Of a DNA stretch of 64,000 bases, positions 48,401 through 62,501 are shown one piece after another. The stretch is from assembly GCF_032854445.1 (NCBI RefSeq), contig NC_088306.1, positions 17,701,764 through 17,765,763 on the forward strand, given 5' to 3'. This DNA is from Liolophura sinensis (Eukaryota; Mollusca; Polyplacophora; Chitonida; Chitonidae). Under the pieces are notes generated by a model, which was given only the letters and a program-made list of their open reading frames with translations, was not told the origin of the DNA and did not search any database. A program made the position numbers and the translations under genes. Every line of letters starts with the position of its first letter. Within the stretch, counting starts at the first letter, position 1.

Positions 48401-51400
48401 TGGCGCTTCGTGGTCTTTTGAAAACATCGCGTTCACTGTGGACAAGACACGAATTTGACGTGACATCCCACTCGTGCATGCTTTTCTAATTTAGAATAAT
48501 GCATTATTTTATATGATGAATTCCAAGTCAAACATCATTAATTGATGCGTTAAATGCCTAAATTCCATCATAAAAAAGTATATTCTCTTCGGTCCTACCA
48601 CAGACAATTAAGTACCCGTTGATTGTCATCATACCAGATGTGAGAGCAATACATTTACTGATCTCAGACACCCACTTAAGTAAGTTGAACCTTCCCACAA
48701 ACTCCACCCACCGCAACTGCTTCTATTTTCGTCTAAGTTGGTTTAAGTTCAGCATTTGGAACATCTCAAGGGTACAAAACACCAGGATGTGGTAAGCCAC
48801 CTGCTTTTCAACATATCTCCTTTCGTCTACATTCCTTTTAGGCATAACTGAAGTCGTCGTTCATGCAGTTTCCATCACTGTTTACGCTGCAGCGATATAT
48901 CTTATATATATATAAAAAGAGTTTTACGTTTACGTATCTTTCACCATGCCGTTGGTTGTATTTAAACTGTTCTATCATATGACATTCTGTCGCATTTAAC
49001 AGGTAACAGGAGGTGCATGTAAACAGAAATTTCCTTACTTTTTATTTCTGACAGAAAGATTAGTTCTGACACACAAGCATATGTATATGTAAATGTATTG
49101 TACTATAACCCTATGTCATATCGTAGACATATTTATATTCAAATTTTATGCAGTTATGCGTGAATCATATAGTTGAATTCCGAATATAATACAAATTATT
49201 TAAGTATTATTGCTTCGTCTAAGGCTATTGCCAGTAAATGATGTACATGCCTGATATCTGCATATCTGTCGAGTTGATTTTACCCTGTTTTTACCTGATA
49301 TATTTACGAATGCGTTGATATTTGTGCAGCATGACGGTGCATACAAGTAAATCGCCCTATATCCCTGGCAGGCATGTACCTTGTACAAACAAGAGAAACA
49401 ACAATTCTCCACTTCAAACGAAACACACCTGCAATTAGCTTAAAATTCTGAAAATGGCTCTAGGCGCTAAACGTACCCAATATACAGCAAATCGAAGTGA
49501 TGTACGTGATTCTTATCTTCTATACTGTCATCCCACACAGTGTCGACTCAGAAAACATGACTATCCCACTGACACATCGGCTCAAATGTGAGCACAATGG
49601 TGATAGCACTGCAGTGTTCGATGGAGAGGGTCTGCGATATGAAACTGTTGTGATGGCGGCTTCACGCAATTTACCGTGAAACGGAACTGCCCAGGGCGAA
49701 ATTTCATCGGTCCGCGTGCCGTACCACTTCCGGTTCCGCAATCATCGTCGGACGTCTGTATTCAATATGTACATATAACGAGAGCGTCTGTTAAGCCAAA
49801 CATTGTACGATTGCTTATGATATTTCGTACTGATTGTGATATTTTCTCTTAAACAAAAATTAGGATATAGCATGTGACACTTTTATCTTCATCGTCGCTT
49901 TTTAATTTGCGGATTGGCTTTAGCTATAAATTTACCTAACACATCAATAGTTGAGTACATCTCATCGAAATAAGAGGCGATGGTATTGATTTGGACATAA
50001 CTGTATTCTGACAGAGTCATATCAACAAACACACATAGTTTGTATTTTATATCTTCCAAATGAAACATTATCGGTGTATGATAATGTGACATAACGAACT
50101 TTCTTTCTGCAGGTTAACTGTAATGTTGACTGCAAAATCACCTTTATTTTCTAGGCGACGTGGGGGGTAATGCAACACATTAAAAGATGATGATTGAAAT
50201 GAACTCTATAGAGAAGAAATTATCTGGTTTTCTTGTCAGATACAACAATATGATCTAATATCTCTTTATAATACGCTCCAACGCAGAAAGGCAACTGGCC
50301 TGGAATTGATATAGAATATGCATTTTTGTGTTTTATTGTGGCACGCCTGGAATAGTAACACTATGCCTCGCTCTGTAGAATGGTAGTCTGAAAAATGCTG
50401 AAATGCCCGTCGCTATTTTCTTTAAAACGTATCCAGAACCATATCTTCAATATACTACTATTCAGTCTTCACTTAATAGTGATATTAAGATGTAAGTCAG
50501 TCTGATTTAGCTTGTAATAAACTTAAGAATAGATGCCCCGGAGCTTATTCCTGGTTATCTTGGCTGAAATCTTTAGACCCGGTCGTATAACGTCACCTTA
50601 ATTAAAATTCATTAGGCTCTTGTATCCTTGTCTAGCGAGCAAAACTCATCGCTTAACCGTCCTTGAAAGCCAGAAATACTTGTGATAATTGTTATAACGA
50701 GAACTTCTATTGTTTTCATGCTGATAAAAATTATATCATTTTGTTTTAACACTTTTGGTGTTATAAAATGGCTAAAGTGACTTTTCTTTTGATATTGTTT
50801 GTGCAGATTTAAAATTAAGTCTAACTCGCATGCTTCCACTTGTTTTTGCGCACTGCGTCCCTCTTGCAGAATACTTTTTCTTTCTTTTTCATTTCGTTTT
50901 AAACAAATGAAAGAGATTACGTGTGTGTTATATCCACGGGCTACACAGGGTTTACTCTGTCACACCCTCTATCATTAACTTTTTCTCATTTGATGTATAT
51001 CAAATATGTTTCGGTGAAATTAGACCTTGGCCTATCAGTAAATACGACACCTGTTTTAAAAGCAGCCGTGTCAGAGGCATCATGTAACAAAACAATGCAC
51101 TTTTTTTAACGGTACGGACAAGAACTGTATGCAAGATCGTAAAGTTTCGCTGCACTGACGTGGCCGGGGTTGGATGTTACATCATCGGGCCCAAAGGACG
51201 AGATAGGATTTCAATCCTTACGTTTACCTGTCGGGATTGCTCAGTATATTAGTGGTAAGTGAAGTACTAGCTGGCTTAATGTCAGTATGACTAGGGTGTC
51301 TTCGCATTGGCGTTTCAGTGTGAAACACCGGTATAAATAAGTAAGGATTGTGTCTGGTGCCTTCGGCATGGTATTTCAGTGGGACTTCCTTGTAAATATA

Positions 51401-52921
51401 CTGGCACTAGTTGTAGTGTCTACGACAAAGGGTTCCTCTGAGACAACACAATAAATGTGTTGTCATTGTGTCTGGTGTCTTCTGCGTGGTATCACAGTTA
51501 CGCGGCACAATAAATATGTCGACATTGTGTCTGATATCTTCCTAATTGCATTCAAGTGGGAGGCAGCACTAAATATGTAGTCATTCTGTCTGGTGTCTTC
51601 GGATTGGCATTCCAGTGAGACAGCGCTATAAATATCTCGACATTGAGTCTGGTGTCTTCGGCAAGGCTTCACAGTAAAGCTGCACTATATATTTGGAACC
51701 AGCCTGCTAAAAGAAGACGCCGTCGTGAAATGATGAAAAATCACTGACGCTTAACTTCTCGCCCTCAATGCTGATTACTTGGCTTTCCTGCGTGTTTCAT
51801 GTGAAGCTGTTCCTTTCACTCCGATGATTGGGCCGTGTATCCTGTCCTTAGTAAACCTTGGAGTCGACGGAAATTTATTTATTTATTTGATTTATTTAAT
51901 TGGTGTTTTACGCTGTACTCAAGAATATTTCACTTATACGACGGCTGGCATATTATGGTGGGAGGAAACCGGGTCGACTGAAATAATTGTTAGAGTATGG
52001 ATTTAAAAATGTCTGTCTTCGTTTAGTCTTAAACTATATCATTTTGACTTCGAAAACCATACTATTTCCCGGTTCTAACATGTTTATTGCCACGACATTT
52101 GCGGGCAGACTGGCTTGGGGCGTGAATCCATAATCTTTCATTCATTCGCTCATTAGCGCGTGGTACAGGCGGTATAACCTTATGACCAATACAGTGAGTA
52201 CTGACAACATAGTTGTGAGGAGAGCTAAGTGAAAACCTGGTGTTGTTTGCTTTGCCCCTTGAAGGTTTGGTTTTGATGTTGTTTTATTTTTATCTATCTC
52301 GGACACACGGAAGTCCCCTGCTCTGGGGAGATAAATGATTGTCAGTAATAAGCGTCCATACCCGAGGCTTTCGCTGGGTCGCCATCAACCCAACCCCACT
52401 CTATATATACCGTTTTACCCTACTTTGACTACACTGTACATTAAACAGGCAAATCACGTGTAAACGGGTTACTATGGTGTTAGCTAGTTTCTATGGCAAC
52501 AGTGTAAAATAGGTTTATAACATTAAATAGTAATTTCGGACTTCCTGTGTACGAACTGGGCTTATACAGCAAACATGACATTTGACCTCAAGTAAACATT
52601 TATTACAGCTCATTATATTACTGAGTCTTTCGGATTATTCATAAGCCTTTTTTTCTTGATTTTGTATAATACCACTTTGATCTATGAAATGACTCTTTTG
52701 ATGAAAAGTTATTGATGAAAATGACATTATTTGGCGTTTTATTTTCGGTGCATGTTTGTAATGGAGATGGAAGTTTATCATACATTAGAGACAAAATTCT
52801 ACCGTTCACTGCGAGTTGTAAATAAGAGGGTGTTAAAGGTGGGCATATGGCCTAACGTATATGTGGATATACAAGCACGACGCTGTCACTCGAAATTATA
52901 ACTTTTTTGCTTTTTTTTACA

Positions 52922-52964
<43 letters not shown>

Positions 52965-55900
52965 GTACCGTACCCTTAGTCATACCGTGAGTAAAGCGAG
53001 AGTAGCGAGAACACTGTGGTAATTGGTACACACTCAAGGATGTATGTATTTTGATTGGTGTTTTACGAATGTAATACTCAATTATACAACGCCGGTCAGC
53101 ATTATGGTGGGACGAAATTGGGCAGAGCCCGGGGGAAGACTCAATCATTAGATAAAGACTGTAACCAGTATGAACAGCGACCTTTGTTTTTATAAAATCT
53201 TTTTACAAACCTTAGACCTATCACGGCAACGGTGCCTAAACTATAATGTTGATTATGAACCCTATTTTTATGTATTTGTGGCAGAAATCAAATCACTGAA
53301 TACCAGTGTTGTTTGTTTACATCTAACACAGCTTTTGTGATTTGTTTATTTATTTGATTGTTGTTTAACGCCTTACTCAAGAATATTTTACTTATACGAC
53401 GGCGGCCAGCATTATGATGAGAGGAAACCTGCCAGAACCCGGGGGAAGCCCACGACTATCCGCAGTTTCCCCGTTGTCGGTGGTCAGATTTTGTGTATCT
53501 GTGCAGTCCTCAGGGCGTGTGTATATGTGTGTGTATGTTTTAATTGAGTCTCTGATAATTAAGAGAATAAAATCATTTAGTATAAGGTATATATGTCAAG
53601 CATCAAACTTACCTGTGTCTGACAGGCATACTTAGGCGTCTTGCCGCCAGCAAATAGGCCTTTCATTTACTCCCTTGTTGTGTACCTGTAGGACCACCAA
53701 GTCATGGGTAGCAAATAACCATGATAAATAGCAGAAAATGTGAAAATGCTGAAAAAAGGTTTCAGGCAAAACATTGACATTTGCATTTTTCCACCTGACT
53801 GAGTTTACCTGGGTTTCCGGGTATAAAGCCGTAGTTTAAAAGTTCGGATAGATAAGATTTTGTCCGGGCCAGTACCCTGATCGGCATAAGGGATTCGCCT
53901 GAGTTGTTCAGCGGTTCCCCCTGGGGTGCCTCTCACAGGTTGTTTGTCACTTCTCCCACCCCTAGATGGTCCTCTCTTGTACATAAAAAGACCTTCATTC
54001 TCCTTATCGCTTCTAGACTGTAACCGGAAGTTGTAACTCTGAGGTTGAATGAACAAGTTACCTGGGTAAATGCTGTATTTTGGGTTCGGTTACCAACTGT
54101 GCTGTAAAATTCTTCCACCAACAGATTTGTTTTAGGTATGTTTAAATGCACAACTGCTTTGTTGGTATCTTGCAGGAGTGCAGTTTATTACTGTGCTCTT
54201 CCATCTTACGTTGTGTTCCAAACTTGTGTTATTGTCGTCTAATTGTTTTGTCTAAATGCGGTTTTATGTTAAATCATTCTTGTCATTGTGTACAAGTGTA
54301 TTTTGTGTACAAGTGTGTTCTTTCTTTGTGCACAAGTGTATTTTGCTCTTGTAAGCACGCTTTATATGTATGGTCTTTCATTGTGCACAAGTGTATTTTG
54401 CTTTTGGTAAACTTGGTAATTGTGCACTAGTAACCTACTGTTACTACTGCACTCTTACGTTGTGCTGCTTTGTTCCTATATGTATACTCATCTACAAGTG
54501 TCGTAGCGCCCCCTTATGTTGCGATCCCGACAGAAGGGTTGTGGGCTAATATTACTGAAACCTATTAAATAAGCTGGCTAACATCGCAAATTAGAATGTA
54601 GAGCTTGTTGTTAAGAGGTCATATAGACGGTACAGAAAGTATGTATATTCCTCACTTCTGAGCCGTGACCCATAGCGTGGTTGTGTCTTGACAAGGGCAC
54701 CACGTGTACTCCTTAGTTCTGAGCCGTCACCCATCACGTGGTTATGTTTTGACATGGGCACCACGTGTACTTTGAAAGTCTTCAGGCGCAAATGTCGATA
54801 TGTCAACATGGCGTGCTATACATCGTCAACAGATAGTATTTTATTTTGAATGAGATTATTTGAAGGTGCATATAATAAAATAACAAAAAGAACCAATATG
54901 GGTCCTTGTGGTACCCCACTATTGAAGCAAGTGATCATTAAGTATTTTGCATTGTGTGTGTCCCATTAATAGAAGACACCATCCAAAATGAAATTTTTGA
55001 ACATTTTTTTACAGTGAATGAAGTTAATGTTTCGGTGGTAGTCGTTTTGGACGATAATGAACATGTTGTAGCACAATGACGTTTCACCTTTTTTGTAGCC
55101 ACGAAATTATTTAAAGTTCTAAATATTTCTGGATCACCACTTTGCTTCAGCTTGTTCAATATGGTCAGAAAAAGTCCTGAACAGAGCCTGTTGTTCGTGT
55201 CTTGTTTACGTTTTATTCACTGTAGAGATAATGACTGAAGAAAGATGGTGTTATTCCGAAAGCTGGAAAACTCGTCTTTCTTAACAGCAAATAAATAATG
55301 ATTATTTATTAAAATTAAGATATAAGGGAGATCATATTATTCCCTCCCACTCAATATCGCACTGAAGATGTCCATCCTTCTCCTCTAAAGCCGCAGTGTC
55401 TGATTATCCGACATTATAGGACAGTGCTGCACACAGGAGCACTTTTGCGTGAACGACGCGATATTAGGAACTCTACATTCCCGTTTATGTTATAAACGAC
55501 CGCACTAATTTTCCTTACCATTAATGTATTAAATTTGTCAACCTCAAAAATATATATGCCCTAACTCTCGCGTGTAAAGATGCCACACCTTCACATGCTG
55601 CTTGCACTTTTCTCTGCAACATAACACAAAAATCAACCTATACAGCAGGACCACCATTTTTTCAGCTGTGGTTGCTGGGGGAGATAGTGACACTGGGTGA
55701 AACAGATTTAAATTCTATCCAAAACAGACAAAATTCTGAAATATTTTAACGTGGTTCAAAATAGCAGTGCAGAAATGTATGGTGTATCAACAACCTAAAA
55801 TGTCTGTGTGGCAGTATTATTCAATCACTTCTCCTTCAGACTTCAGCTCGGAGGCAAATCTTGGACCCAAGTGACCGAACTGCGGATGTGTTACGTATAA

Positions 55901-58900
55901 GTAGACTAGTTGAGGCCTTCAACATGTACACAAGAGGTATAAAACCATGGCTGTTGACTGAAATCGAAAGTTCTTTATCGCTTTCTCACCGGCTATACAG
56001 GACTGTCTCATAACTTTACATTTGGCGATGTTCTTATTGCATGATAAGTTAAATATTCTTGACTAATTAAATCTTATTTCATGTCTTGCTTTAATAACAT
56101 AAAACTTTCAACCACATTACTTAGGCCTATTGCTGTCTGACGTAGGCTGTAATGGTTTCTCCTGAACATATGAAGATCACATCCATCTTGAAGTTGAGAG
56201 TTGACCTACACGGAGTATTAATGATGATTACCAATTTGGTGAGATTCTTGGTATTTGTGTGGAGAATATGACTCTATCTAGTTACCAACAAAATAGGTCA
56301 GACAGGCTTGGTTGTGTCAGTTAGATGACCTAGTTTAGAGCACACAGTACAAGATCGATAGACGTAACACTAATACAAACAAATTAACGAAAGCCAAAAA
56401 AAAAAAAAAAAAATTAACATCTATGTTTAGATGCATATCGCGTGTCGTGTTCACTTTAACCTAATCTTTAATTAGTTAGGATGCAAGTTTATCGTGATAA
56501 ACCTAAAAATATTTGTGATTATGAACAGCTCATTAGCTTCACACGCCTGACCTCGATTAGGGGATATCAAAAATACTACCACATATGCATAGACATGAAG
56601 ATGTTAGGATGTTGGGATAGTAAAGCAGGGGTGTCTTCTAACACCAAGGCGATACTAGGCTGTTTAGCTAATTGAGTCGATAGATGGCTACACTATTTGC
56701 ATGAATTCAGCCATGCGTATGGCCGTCACGGGACTGAAGCAGCCGAGCGGTTATCGTGCATCCGGAGTACACGAGGTTTAAGTCCCTGTACTGTCTTGTA
56801 CGTCGGCCTGGATTGGTGTTACTGCTATAAAAGGCGTTCAAACGGTTTATACATCAGTATTTCTGCATGATCAGAGTTTGTCGCCTAGTGTATCAGTAGT
56901 CTCTTACGGGCGATAAGCGATTGCTGCTTAAGGTGTTCAGCACCGTAGGAAGGTACAACAAGAAAAAAGATTATTACATGTTGTTTGGCTATCAGTGAAT
57001 ACTTGTGTCCTCAACCATGTCAACGTGTTCTGGAAGGAATCTTTCAGACATACATGCAGTAAAACACTTAAATGCCACTGACTGTTTTCTAATATAAGAC
57101 AGAGGATTGCGCTGAATGTTTCTGGATACGGACATCTTGTGATGAATGTGTTTCTGATGCCGACTTGTTGGACACATTTACTAAGACTGCAAAAAAAGCT
57201 GTTTTAAAGTTAGTGGCATATTACGCCAACCTTGTTGCTATAAAGCTTCGTGCAGCATACTAATGGGAAAAGTGTAAAGCCTATTGTCATCGAGTTTCGA
57301 TCTCTCACCGGTTCATTTCTCATTGCTATTTTTTCTAGGCAATGCTTCATTTAGACATAATGGACGAGGACCTAAACAAAGAAAACGTACGAGTGGACGT
57401 CAATGGCCCTGGAAAGTACGAGAATAACATAATATGGGGTGCTAAACAAGCTGACGTCACCCTTGTGCCTTTGGCTGTAGGGAAATATCAGGTAAGGTTA
57501 TATTATAATCTTTCACAACCTAACATATTGTTTTATTTGTTTTTTTATTTATTCTCTTTATTGATCTGTTTGCCGGGCATTCAGCCTTCAGTGGTGTAAT
57601 TCAGACCTCACCGGGTACATGTATGCCCAAGGCTTACTCTACATCTTGCAATGGCTATAAACTACAGTTATTTGTTCGTTAAACATTTCAGTGGTAGTTA
57701 TGGGAACCACATTGTGATTTACCTGTCGGTAAGGCCGACATTACATATAAATGTTCTCGTCCAGGGTGTAGAATCTAAGATGGTCAAAGCTAATGAGTTA
57801 TAATTTGTGATGATACAGATGAAGACGTACTAAGGTAACCGACAGTTCTTCATTTTCATTTTTGGAGCTATTATAATATTACATTGGTGATATTATAATA
57901 TTAAAATATTAAACTTTCAGTAATTACTAATTTATGTTTATTTGGTTGCACCCTGCTTACAACTACCAAATTTTTGGACATGATGGAGTTAGGAAAAATA
58001 ATATATTCTCATATAGTTGTTCAAACTATACACATTGGCTGTGTTGACCCGAACTACACACGCTAAAAACGTGTTACAGTAAAACAGTGAGATCACTACT
58101 GTCATTCGGTGAATGCGTACCCACAGCAGCGTTCTGCACTTGTTCAACTGGATTTTTTTAGACATGATTTAAATCTTTTGAAACTGGCAGACGCAGATTT
58201 TTTTGTTGGGTATTTTTGTTTTTATTTTGTCGCTAAAAGGAAGGAGGAAATGACTAGGTACAGCATATAATTTAAAATATGAGTAAATTCGTGAATTATT
58301 TAATTTTCTCAAGAACACAAAGTGGTGACAGTGATATGAAATGCAAATCTGTGATGCTGTGTATTTGATATACCAGAGCTGTGTATGGGGTTGTGATGCT
58401 GTGTATTTGATATACTAGAGCTGTGTATGGGGTTGTGATGCTGTGTATCTGATATACTAGAGCTGTGTATGGGGTTGTGATGCTGTGTATTTGATATACT
58501 AGAGCTGTATATTGGGTTGTGATGCTGTGAATCTGAAATACCAGAGCTGTGTATGGGGTTGTGATGCTGTGTATCTGATATACTAGAGCTGTATATGGGG
58601 TTGTGATGCTGTGTATTTGATATACCAGAGCTGTGTATGGGGTTGTGATGCTGTATATCTGATATACTAGAGCTGTATATGGGGTTGTGATGCTGTGTAT
58701 TTGTTATACCAGAGCTGTGTATGGGGTTGTGATGCTGTGTATCTGATATACCAGAGCTGTATATTGGGTTGTGATGCTGTGTATCTGATATACTAGAGCT
58801 GTATATTGGGTTGTGATGCTGTGTATTTGATATACTAGAGCTGTATATGGGGTTGTGATGCTGTGTATTTGATATACCAGAGCTGTGTATGGGGTTGTGA

Positions 58901-61900
58901 TGCTGTGTATCTGATATACTAGAGCTGTGTATGGGGTTGTGGTGCTGTGTATCTGATATACTAGAGCTGTGTATGGGGTTGTGGTGCTGTGTATCTGATA
59001 TACTAGAGCTGTGTAAGGGGTTGTGATGCTGTGTATCTGATATACCAGAGCTGGATATGGGGTTGTGATGCTGTGTATCTGATATACCAGAGCTGTATAT
59101 TGGGTTGTGATGCTGTGTATCTGATATACTGGAGCTGTATATGGGGTTGTGATGCTGTGTATTTGATATGCTAGAGCTGTATATTGGGTTGTGATGCTGT
59201 ATATCTGATATACCAGAGCTGTGTATGGGGTTGTGATGCTGTGTATCTGATATACCAGAGCTGTATATTGGGTTGTGATGCTGTGTATCTGATATACTAG
59301 AGCTGTATATGGGGTTGTGATGCTGTGTATCTGATATACCAGAGCTGTATATGGGGTTTATCAGCAATACATTTAATTCTTCTAACATCTCATGCAGCAC
59401 ATTTCTCTCAACAAGTGGGAATTCTCTAAGAGCTCAGTCCTTTCCATAGTTTGTACACACGATTCTGCTGACAACAAAATAACAGACAACATTGTAAATT
59501 GTTTCATACAAATCATTCCAGATGGTAACAGATGGAAAACATGTTACATGCATGATAATTGACAAAAATCATTTTACTTGGTAACTGAAAGCATGGTAAT
59601 TGACAGAAAACATTTTTTCGTGCATGGTAACTGACAGAAAACATTTTGCATGGTAACTGACGGAAAATATTTTACATGGTAACTGACAGAAAGCATTTTG
59701 CACGCATGGTAATTGACAGAAAGCATTTTGCACGCATGGTAATTGACAGAAAACATTTTGCAGCTTGTTTATGGACAGAAGACCTTTTCCTCAGTAACTG
59801 ACGGAAAACATTTTACAAGGTAACTGACGGCATGCTAACTGTCAGAAAACATTTTGCATGCATAGTAACTGACAGATAGCATTTTGCATAGTGACTGACG
59901 GAAAACATTGTGCATGGTGACTGACAAAATCACTTTGCATGCATGGTAATTGACAGAAATTGACATGATGTGGTAACTGAGGGAAACATTCTCCCCAGTA
60001 ACCGAGACTTTGAAACAAAAGACTTTTTTATATTTTTTTTATTATTTTTATATTTAGTTATTTTGATTTCTGTAATTCCTCACGCGCTGGTTAACCCTAC
60101 CTGCTCCAATCCTAACGTGCAACCACAATTCACTGTGGCAATCAGTCTCTTACCCTTACTCTGTCTTTCCTGGTGCTTTTAATTTATTTTTGTTTGTTTA
60201 TTTTTTTTTTATTGTTTTGTCTGTGTCATTAGATATGCACCTCCACCACCCACGGTACATTACCTGCGATTTTTATCGAGCCGTATGATAATGTGTTAAT
60301 TAGGCATAAACAGAAAGACAAACTAATTAGAAATAATCCGACCTCTGAGAAGACTTGTGCCGGGGGTGAACCCAGAAGTCATGCTTGTCTTCGTGTGCCT
60401 GTCGTCACGCTTCGATACGTCACGTTATTTAACCTCAGTACCTTTTATCACAGTCACGCAGTCATGCACCACGCAAACCGCGCATGCGTAGCCAGTCCAG
60501 GCAGCTACTAGTTGACAACAACAATAACATGCGATTTCGCATACTTGCATGACTGTTCAAGCGATGGATCACATATCGAGTGATGTATCTATAGGCGTAC
60601 TTCTTAATGAATACAACACTCACATAACAGGTGAATGTAGCTAACTGGTAATGGTGTGAAATGTGTTCGTGTACAAAGACTATCTGTTTTATTTTTTGTT
60701 TTTATATAACCGTCAAGGAATTAATTGATGTAGACCTGCATATTAATGACCCCAAGTAGAATATTAAACTTAACAAAGTGCGCATTATGACCTACTTCCG
60801 GTACACCAGGGTCAAACTAACAATTGACATAACCCAGATCTATTCCATTGCCGGTTCATTGCAATGATGGGAGAAAGCAAGGTCAAGGGCGTGCAGTTTT
60901 CGTTTTGCCATTGAGTGATTACTCTTATACATTCGTTCATTTGTTTGATTGATGCTTTACGTCGCACCAGATCTAACTTGTGGAGAAGGCAGGACAGAGA
61001 TTCTGAGACAGCATAGATTGTTGCCATTAATTTATATAAATGACAAACTCCAGAGCCACATCAGAGACAGCGAGAGCTCGTTCCGAACACGCTGCCGCCA
61101 TTTTATTTCTTTTTCCTCAATTTCATTACAACCAGTTGCTCTCAGATCATAATTTTATTATTCCGGAAAAAAGACTCATTTAAATGTATTGTTTTGTCTT
61201 TTCGCAGATACGATGCTTTTACGACGATGTAGAAATTAAAGGCGGTCCCGTTGAATTTAACGTCTCACCCGATATATCGAAAGTGAAAGTCACGTCAGAT
61301 CTCGGGACAAAAGTGATGGTTGGCGTTGCTCAGGAGCTGAAGGTTACAGTGGCCTTTGCTATAATAAACTGGCTTGGATCGTCTAACAGTAGATACTTTA
61401 GTTATTATTTTAATCAGCTACTTGTCTCCTCTGGTCCCCTCTGGTGATTTGTCACTAATTATAATAGTAAAAGCATTCGAAGATTTGTTTTCATGTTGAA
61501 ACATACGCTGTTTATACGCTGAGAAGCCCCTGTGCTAAACATGCGCCCTTGTGATCAGCCTGATTAAATAACATTTACTTAGTTGTCTCCCTTCTCCGTA
61601 CAGGTCGACACCAGCGGAGTCGGTGAAGGCAACCTACGAGTTGAGGCCAAGTCACCCAGCGGAAAAGTTATTACACTGCCGTGTCACGGCCAAAATGGCA
61701 CACGATCAGTGACATTTAACCCGACCGAGTCCGGTAGGTGGAGCCGTATAGAGGTGTTCTTATAATATGTATCATTGTGCACACCGAGTCCGGTACCGGT
61801 AGGTGGAGCTGTATAGACGTATTTTTACAAAACAAAATTTGCATAATTCTAAAGCTTTTTTTAAGTCTTGATCCATGCAAAACTGAAAATTAATCTGTTT

Positions 61901-62457
61901 ATGAACTTAATAAAACAAAACACGCCAAACGTTTTCCACACTTGTTTTCCTCCAGGTGAGTGGACGATATCTACCCTATTTGAGAACGAACGTGTAGAAG
62001 GCGGGACGTTCTCAGTCACAGTATTCGACCCCAAATCTGTCAGTCTGAGCGGACCCCAGAACGGGGTCGTCGGCGAGGCAATCGTCTTTAAAGGTGAGAT
62101 GAACCGATAATCAGGCCCCCGTCCGCCAACTTCCTCTATACAAAACGTACGTTTATACCAATCTCTACGCTGTTCCCTAACCTGTGACATGCTGCGTTTG
62201 GGGCGGAGCCATACCTATCTCTACCTGCATCTAACTCGGTATATTATTGGATAACATGTTACATTGTTTTAGATTTTGTATGTCAAATATAACCAACTTC
62301 ACGGTAATATAAGCGAATGGATTTAATCTTGAAAATTCCACAATTTTTTATTTGTTTTTTATTTGATTCACGTGCACTTCATTCCTCATACCATTTCATC
62401 TTGGCTTTGTCAGTGCGCTAAATAGCATTTCTAACCTGACGAAATTGTCACCGAGAG

Positions 62458-62501
<44 letters not shown>

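Noticed and set aside
56738-56800. A tRNA-Leu or tRNA-Ser gene
   Set aside because: The GCCGAGCGGTTA and GGTTTAAGTCC parts are tRNA-like, but the spacing and stems do not give a closed cloverleaf.
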